A stretch of DNA of 5,422 bases from Methanobacteriota archaeon (GTDB lineage: Archaea; Halobacteriota; Methanosarcinia; Methanosarcinales; Methanoperedenaceae): assembly GCA_018899795.1 (NCBI GenBank), contig JAHIHJ010000083.1, positions 1-5,422 on the forward strand. The letters are read 5' to 3'. The notes below the pieces were generated by a model. That model was not told the origin of the DNA. It saw only the letters and a program-made list of their open reading frames with translations, and ran no database searches. Each line of letters begins with the position of its first letter. Positions within the stretch are counted from its first letter, which is position 1. Positions 5,317-5,422 of the stretch are shown piece after piece. Both the position numbers and the translations under genes were made by a program.

Positions 5317-5422
5317 TAGGATTTAGCGTTCTTCCTGTATTTAAGTTTCCCATATGTGTTTGCTTCGGGAACGATTCGGCGCGTGGGATTCTATGGTTTT
5401 GGTGTTACTATTTTTCAAAAAC

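Larger units (their letters stand above)
5050..5422. other. Gene-free, repeat-rich tail of the window
   Basis: No convincing gene lies in these 373 bp. The stretch contains a GC-rich hairpin segment (about 5093-5137), a small AGAAG/CTTCT hairpin (5138-5142 with 5152-5156), clustered GTGTC/TGTCAA direct repeats beside a CACTAGTG palindrome (5161-5184), a triple 10-bp CGCAGAT repeat inside a larger inverted repeat (5250-5316), and an AAATCC/GGATTT inverted pair (5292-5297 with 5319-5324). The mixture of GC-rich and AT-rich blocks looks like accumulated small repeats or mobile-element debris. No oligo-T terminator is evident after the operon beyond a TTTT at 5053-5056. Confidence 0.6.

Noticed and set aside
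5296..5330. T-arm-like GGTTCG sequence suggesting a tRNA
   Set aside because: The flanking bases do not form a T-stem, and no D-arm, anticodon arm or acceptor stem can be placed around it.
5338..5345. TATA-like TATTTAAG near the right edge as a promoter
   Set aside because: The minus-strand reading CTTAAATA is TATA-like, but no coding or RNA gene lies at the expected distance within the window, so there is nothing to anchor it.

Overview
This window reads as an archaeal chromosome segment, most likely euryarchaeal and possibly Methanosarcinales or Methanoperedens-like. The lineage is inferred from gene content and style, not from a marker gene. The evidence is a two-ring CDC48/VAT-type AAA+ ATPase, archaeal TATA boxes (TTTTAAAT) placed 24-25 nt before two start codons, starts without clear Shine-Dalgarno sequences, and frequent ATA and AGG/AGA codons.

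Layout. Positions 1-84 hold an inverted pair of short CGCA-core tandem repeats. On the minus strand follow a metallo-beta-lactamase-fold hydrolase (85-705) and, separated by 135 bp, a COG1373-type ATPase with a C-terminal DUF4143/PD-(D/E)XK-like region (841-2118). A 207-bp divergent intergenic region carries two copies of a palindromic operator-like site flanking the TATA box of the ATPase gene, and a weaker promoter for the plus-strand pair. That pair is a CDC48-family ATPase (2326-4464, start moved 15 codons downstream of the longest reading frame) and, beginning on the base after its stop codon, a 194-residue uncharacterised protein (4465-5049). Positions 5050-5422 contain no supported gene but are rich in short repeats and potential hairpins.

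How the genes relate. The CDC48 homologue should be a cytosolic unfoldase. Its directly abutting partner is almost certainly co-transcribed and probably translationally coupled, so it is a candidate functional associate. The partner's C-terminal half shows ERDxYIA and GAxH signatures that recall the TraB/PrgY and ChaN/EreA-like fold, but this is only a hypothesis. The minus-strand ATPase appears to be separately controlled by a dedicated repressor-like site. The hydrolase looks like a stand-alone leaderless gene and shows no evident link to the others.

The most interesting items are the duplicated ATGACAT-N4-ATGTCAT operator, the CDC48-linked unknown protein, and the related CGCAGA tandem-repeat elements near both edges of the window. 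I see no CRISPR array, rRNA, tRNA or intact transposon.
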